The notes beneath the pieces are model-generated. The model was given only the letters and a program-made list of their open reading frames with translations, was not told where the DNA came from and searched no databases. From NCBI GenBank assembly GCA_016776605.1, contig JADHTB010000004.1, positions 1-64,000 on the forward strand: a DNA stretch of 64,000 bases, read 5' to 3'. Positions 61,802-64,000 of this stretch are shown here, piece after piece. Source of the stretch: Alphaproteobacteria bacterium. GTDB lineage: Bacteria; Pseudomonadota; Alphaproteobacteria; GCA-2731375. The translations under genes and the position numbers were made by a program. Each line of letters starts with the position of its first letter. Positions within the stretch are counted from its first letter, which is position 1.

Positions 61802-61906
61802 ACCCAATCCGCCCACGTTGCGGTATGAACCGGGGCAGCCTATTCTATGGTCCGTGGCCGAACGCCCGTGGACCGGGTGGATATTTCATTGCGGGGAGAG
61901 TTGACG

Positions 61907-63106
61907 GTGAGCCAGGTTTTAGACGGTGTACGGGTGCTGGATTTCGGGCGCTATATCGCGGGGCCCTGTTGCGGCATGATGTTGGGCGATTTGGGCGCCG
62001 ACGTAATCCGCATCGAAAAAATTGACGGTAGCGAGGATCGTTATACCGCTCCCATCGGCGAGGGCGCGGATGGCGAGATCTGTGTCGGATCCGGCTACCT
62101 ACACCTCAACCGTAACAAGCGTGGTATGACCCTGAACCCCATGAAGCCCGAGGGGCGGGAGATCGTCAAACGCCTGGTGGCGACGGCGGATGTGGTAATC
62201 GCCAACCTGCCGACCGAGACCCTTGAGGCCATGGGACTGGACTATGACAGCCTGCGCGCGGTGAAGGCGGATATTATCCTGACCACCGTCTCGGCCTTCA
62301 GCTCCGTCGGCCCCTACAAGGACCGGGTCGGGTTTGATGGTATTGCGGCGGCGATGTCGGGCATGATGCATTTGTCCGGGCATGCGGACGAACCCATGAA
62401 GGCGCATACCCCATGGGTTGATTTCGGGACGGCATCGGCCGCCACCATTGGCACCCTGTCCGCACTCCTGCACCGGAAGGCAACCGGCGAGGGGCAACGG
62501 GTCGAGGGCAGCCTGCTGGGCACCGCGCTATTGTTCAACAACGGCGCCCTGATCGAGCAGGCCTTGATCCAGGCTGACCGGGTCGGCTCTGGCAACCGTG
62601 GGCAGACCGCCGGGCCGGTCGACGCATTTAAATGCAAGGATGACTGGTTGATCGTGCAAGTGGTCGGCCAACCGCTGTACGAGCGCTGGGCGCGCCTGAT
62701 GGGCGATGATTATTGGCTGAATGATCCGAAGTTCAAGGATGACCTGGCCCGTGGCGACAACGGTGTTGAGATATCCGAACATATGCAGAAATGGTGCGAA
62801 GACAAAACCCGCGAGGAGGCCATCGCCCTCCTGTCCGAGGCGCGCATCCCCACCGGCCATATTTACACGCCGGCGGATACACTGACTGACCCGCAGGTTC
62901 TGGGTGGTGACTTTTTACAGGACGTGGATTACCCCGGCACCCCTGGCCCGGCACCGCTGGTCAAGCTGCACGTACGTATGTCCAAAACCCCGGCCGACAT
63001 CCGCATGCGGGCCCCGACCCTGGGCGAGCACACTGACGATATCATGCGCGATCTGGGCTATGACGATGCCACCATCGCCGAGTTGCATGGGAAACGGGTG
63101 ATTTAG
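61907..63106 (+). CDS. family III CoA-transferase (CaiB/BaiF)
   Basis: 399 aa from GTG 61907 (TTG 61901 also possible), 10 nt after ggggaga; an ATG at 61847 would add 20 unlike residues. VRVLDFGRYIAGPCCGMMLG, DLGADVIRIEKIDGSEDRYT and FDGIAAAMSGMMHLSG (catalytic Asp at the F-D-G) are family hallmarks. Not close to the 32-kb CoA-transferase; the long N-terminal SEDRYTAPIGEG loop differs. Ends with TAG that starts a REP-like element. Substrate unknown. Confidence 0.92.
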   Translation: MSQVLDGVRVLDFGRYIAGPCCGMMLGDLGADVIRIEKIDGSEDRYTAPIGEGADGEICVGSGYLHLNRNKRGMTLNPMKPEGREIVKRLVATADVVIANLPTETLEAMGLDYDSLRAVKADIILTTVSAFSSVGPYKDRVGFDGIAAAMSGMMHLSGHADEPMKAHTPWVDFGTASAATIGTLSALLHRKATGEGQRVEGSLLGTALLFNNGALIEQALIQADRVGSGNRGQTAGPVDAFKCKDDWLIVQVVGQPLYERWARLMGDDYWLNDPKFKDDLARGDNGVEISEHMQKWCEDKTREEAIALLSEARIPTGHIYTPADTLTDPQVLGGDFLQDVDYPGTPGPAPLVKLHVRMSKTPADIRMRAPTLGEHTDDIMRDLGYDDATIAELHGKRVI

Positions 63107-63206
63107 AGCAATTCCGAATTTAAGAGAATCGCGAAGCGATTCTAAGTGATTGGAAAAATTGCTCTAATTCTAAAGTTCTGAGCATTTTCAGAATGAAAAT
63201 GCTCTA
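63104..63206. repeat. REP-like element, 103 bp
   Basis: TAGAGCAATT ... AATTGCTCTA plus GAGCATTTTCA ... TGAAAATGCTC, ending GCTCTA; same length and design as 47552-47654. The opening TAG is the stop of the CoA-transferase. Confidence 0.85.
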
Positions 63207-63256
63207 GACGAATTTCGAGATCGGTCAAAACCGCCCGATCAAATGCCGAAAAACAA

Positions 63257-63296
63257 TGGCCCCGCCTTTCAAAATAGAAGGCGGGGCCAGTTTTTT
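63257..63296 (+). terminator. bidirectional Rho-independent terminator
   Basis: TGGCCCCGCCTT, nine-base loop, AAGGCGGGGCCA then gTTTTTT: a 12-bp stem with a T6 tract. On the reverse strand the stem is followed by ttgttttt, so it can also end pnp transcription. It lies between the convergent CoA-transferase and pnp. Confidence 0.93.
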
Positions 63297-63332
63297 CCCG
63301 GTGAACCGGGCAGGTTCGTGCAATCAACCGCT

Positions 63333-64000
63333 TTAGTCGGCGGTGGCTTCTGCTTGTACGATTTCCTTGCCGGTTTCCTGGTCGACCATTTTCATGGACA
63401 AACGAACCTTGCCCCGATCATCGATGGCCAGACATTTAACAAAGACCTGATCGCCTTCATTGCAGATATCAGTCACGGTCTTAACCCGGTGTGGGGCCAA
63501 TTCCGAGATGTGACACAGGCCGTCACGGGCGCCCATGAAATTCACGAAGGCGCCGAAATCAACAACCTTGACGACCTTGCCTTTGTATATCGCGCCAATC
63601 TCCGGCTCCGCGATGATGCCGGTGATCCAGGCCGTTGCCTGATCGATGCTCTCCTGGTTGGGTGAAGATACCCGCACGGAACCATCGTCGGAGATATCGA
63701 TCTTGGCACCGGTTTCCTCGGTGATCTGACGGATTATCTTGCCGCCCGTCCCGATGATTTCACGGATCTTGTCGACCGGCACCTTTAACTGGTGGATTTT
63801 CGGGGCGCTATCACGCAACTCGCCGCGATGTTCACCCAGCGCATTGCTCATTTCATCAAGAATATGATTGCGGCCCTCGTTGGCCTGAGCCAGGGCATCG
63901 CGCATGATCGCCTCGGTAATACCGGCGACCTTGATGTCCATCTGTAGCGAGGTAATGCCGTTTTCCGTGCCGGCAACCTTGAAGTCCATATCGCCCAGGT
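63333..64000 (-). CDS. pnp: polyribonucleotide nucleotidyltransferase, C-terminal part
   Basis: The frame is open to the right edge; about 222 C-terminal residues are present. [10 protein letters not shown] ends the second RNase PH core, [20 protein letters not shown] with [15 protein letters not shown] is the KH domain, and [20 protein letters not shown] with [13 protein letters not shown] is the S1 domain. The tail ends in [11 protein letters not shown]. PNPase degrades and polyadenylates RNA. The 5' two thirds lie outside the window. Confidence 0.97.
   Translation of the reverse strand, partial: LGDMDFKVAGTENGITSLQMDIKVAGITEAIMRDALAQANEGRNHILDEMSNALGEHRGELRDSAPKIHQLKVPVDKIREIIGTGGKIIRQITEETGAKIDISDDGSVRVSSPNQESIDQATAWITGIIAEPEIGAIYKGKVVKVVDFGAFVNFMGARDGLCHISELAPHRVKTVTDICNEGDQVFVKCLAIDDRGKVRLSMKMVDQETGKEIVQAEATAD

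Overview
The window looks like chromosomal DNA of a free-living alphaproteobacterium, most like a marine or Rhodospirillales-type lineage. This is an inference from gene content: an Irr-type Fur regulator beside rubrerythrin, a fabA-fabB-fabI operon next to irr, Irr-box-like operators, slipin/NfeD, and REP-like palindromes with TAGAGC ends. No rRNA, tRNA, CRISPR array or intact insertion sequence was found.

Layout. 1-5.4 kb: the end of a LysE-type exporter, then a compact lipid or amide biosynthesis locus (PLP alpha-oxoamine synthase and SDR on +, GH3-type ligase and GNAT-like acyltransferase on -). 5.6-9 kb: stress and membrane housekeeping (HPF with cold-shock domain, slipin, NfeD, CBS protein). 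9-10 kb: IS6-family transposase debris. 10.1-20.2 kb: a complete respiratory module. An operon of twelve-heme cytochrome, FeS subunit, molybdopterin catalytic subunit and TorD-like chaperone is read from an excellent sigma-54 promoter. Divergent from it lies a three-gene sensor: PhnD-like binding protein, histidine kinase and sigma-54 response regulator. Two matching dyads (GTTAC-N6-GTAAC) sit where an enhancer-binding regulator would bind. 20.4-23.1 kb: a CDF transporter, a NemR-like TetR regulator, a probable selenoprotein of the AhpD/carboxymuconolactone decarboxylase family with UGA at the resolving-cysteine position, and a thioredoxin. 23-34 kb: loosely packed accessory genes separated by a diverged family of 70-170 bp intergenic repeats.

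34.4-48.6 kb: ygiB-ygiC, a PhnA-domain protein, hemerythrin, a heparinase II/III-like lyase, small redox and glutathione enzymes, and an Irr-linked peroxide/iron locus (DUF3501, a GlpC/HdrD-like FeS protein, rubrerythrin, Irr) with two Irr-box-like palindromes. 49-51.7 kb: fabA-fabB-fabI. 51.7-63.1 kb: two gamma-glutamyltranspeptidase homologues, SDR-HAD-MFS genes, a membrane adenylate/guanylate cyclase, an Old Yellow Enzyme, an orphan receiver protein and a CoA-transferase. The window ends in the 3' part of pnp.

The strongest non-routine observations are the selenoprotein (188 aa if UGA is read as Sec), the sigma-54-controlled molybdoenzyme system of unknown substrate with an Asp replacing an FeS-cluster cysteine and two non-canonical heme motifs, the GH3/oxoamine-synthase lipid locus, and the REP-like elements whose TAG ends are the stop codons of flanking genes.
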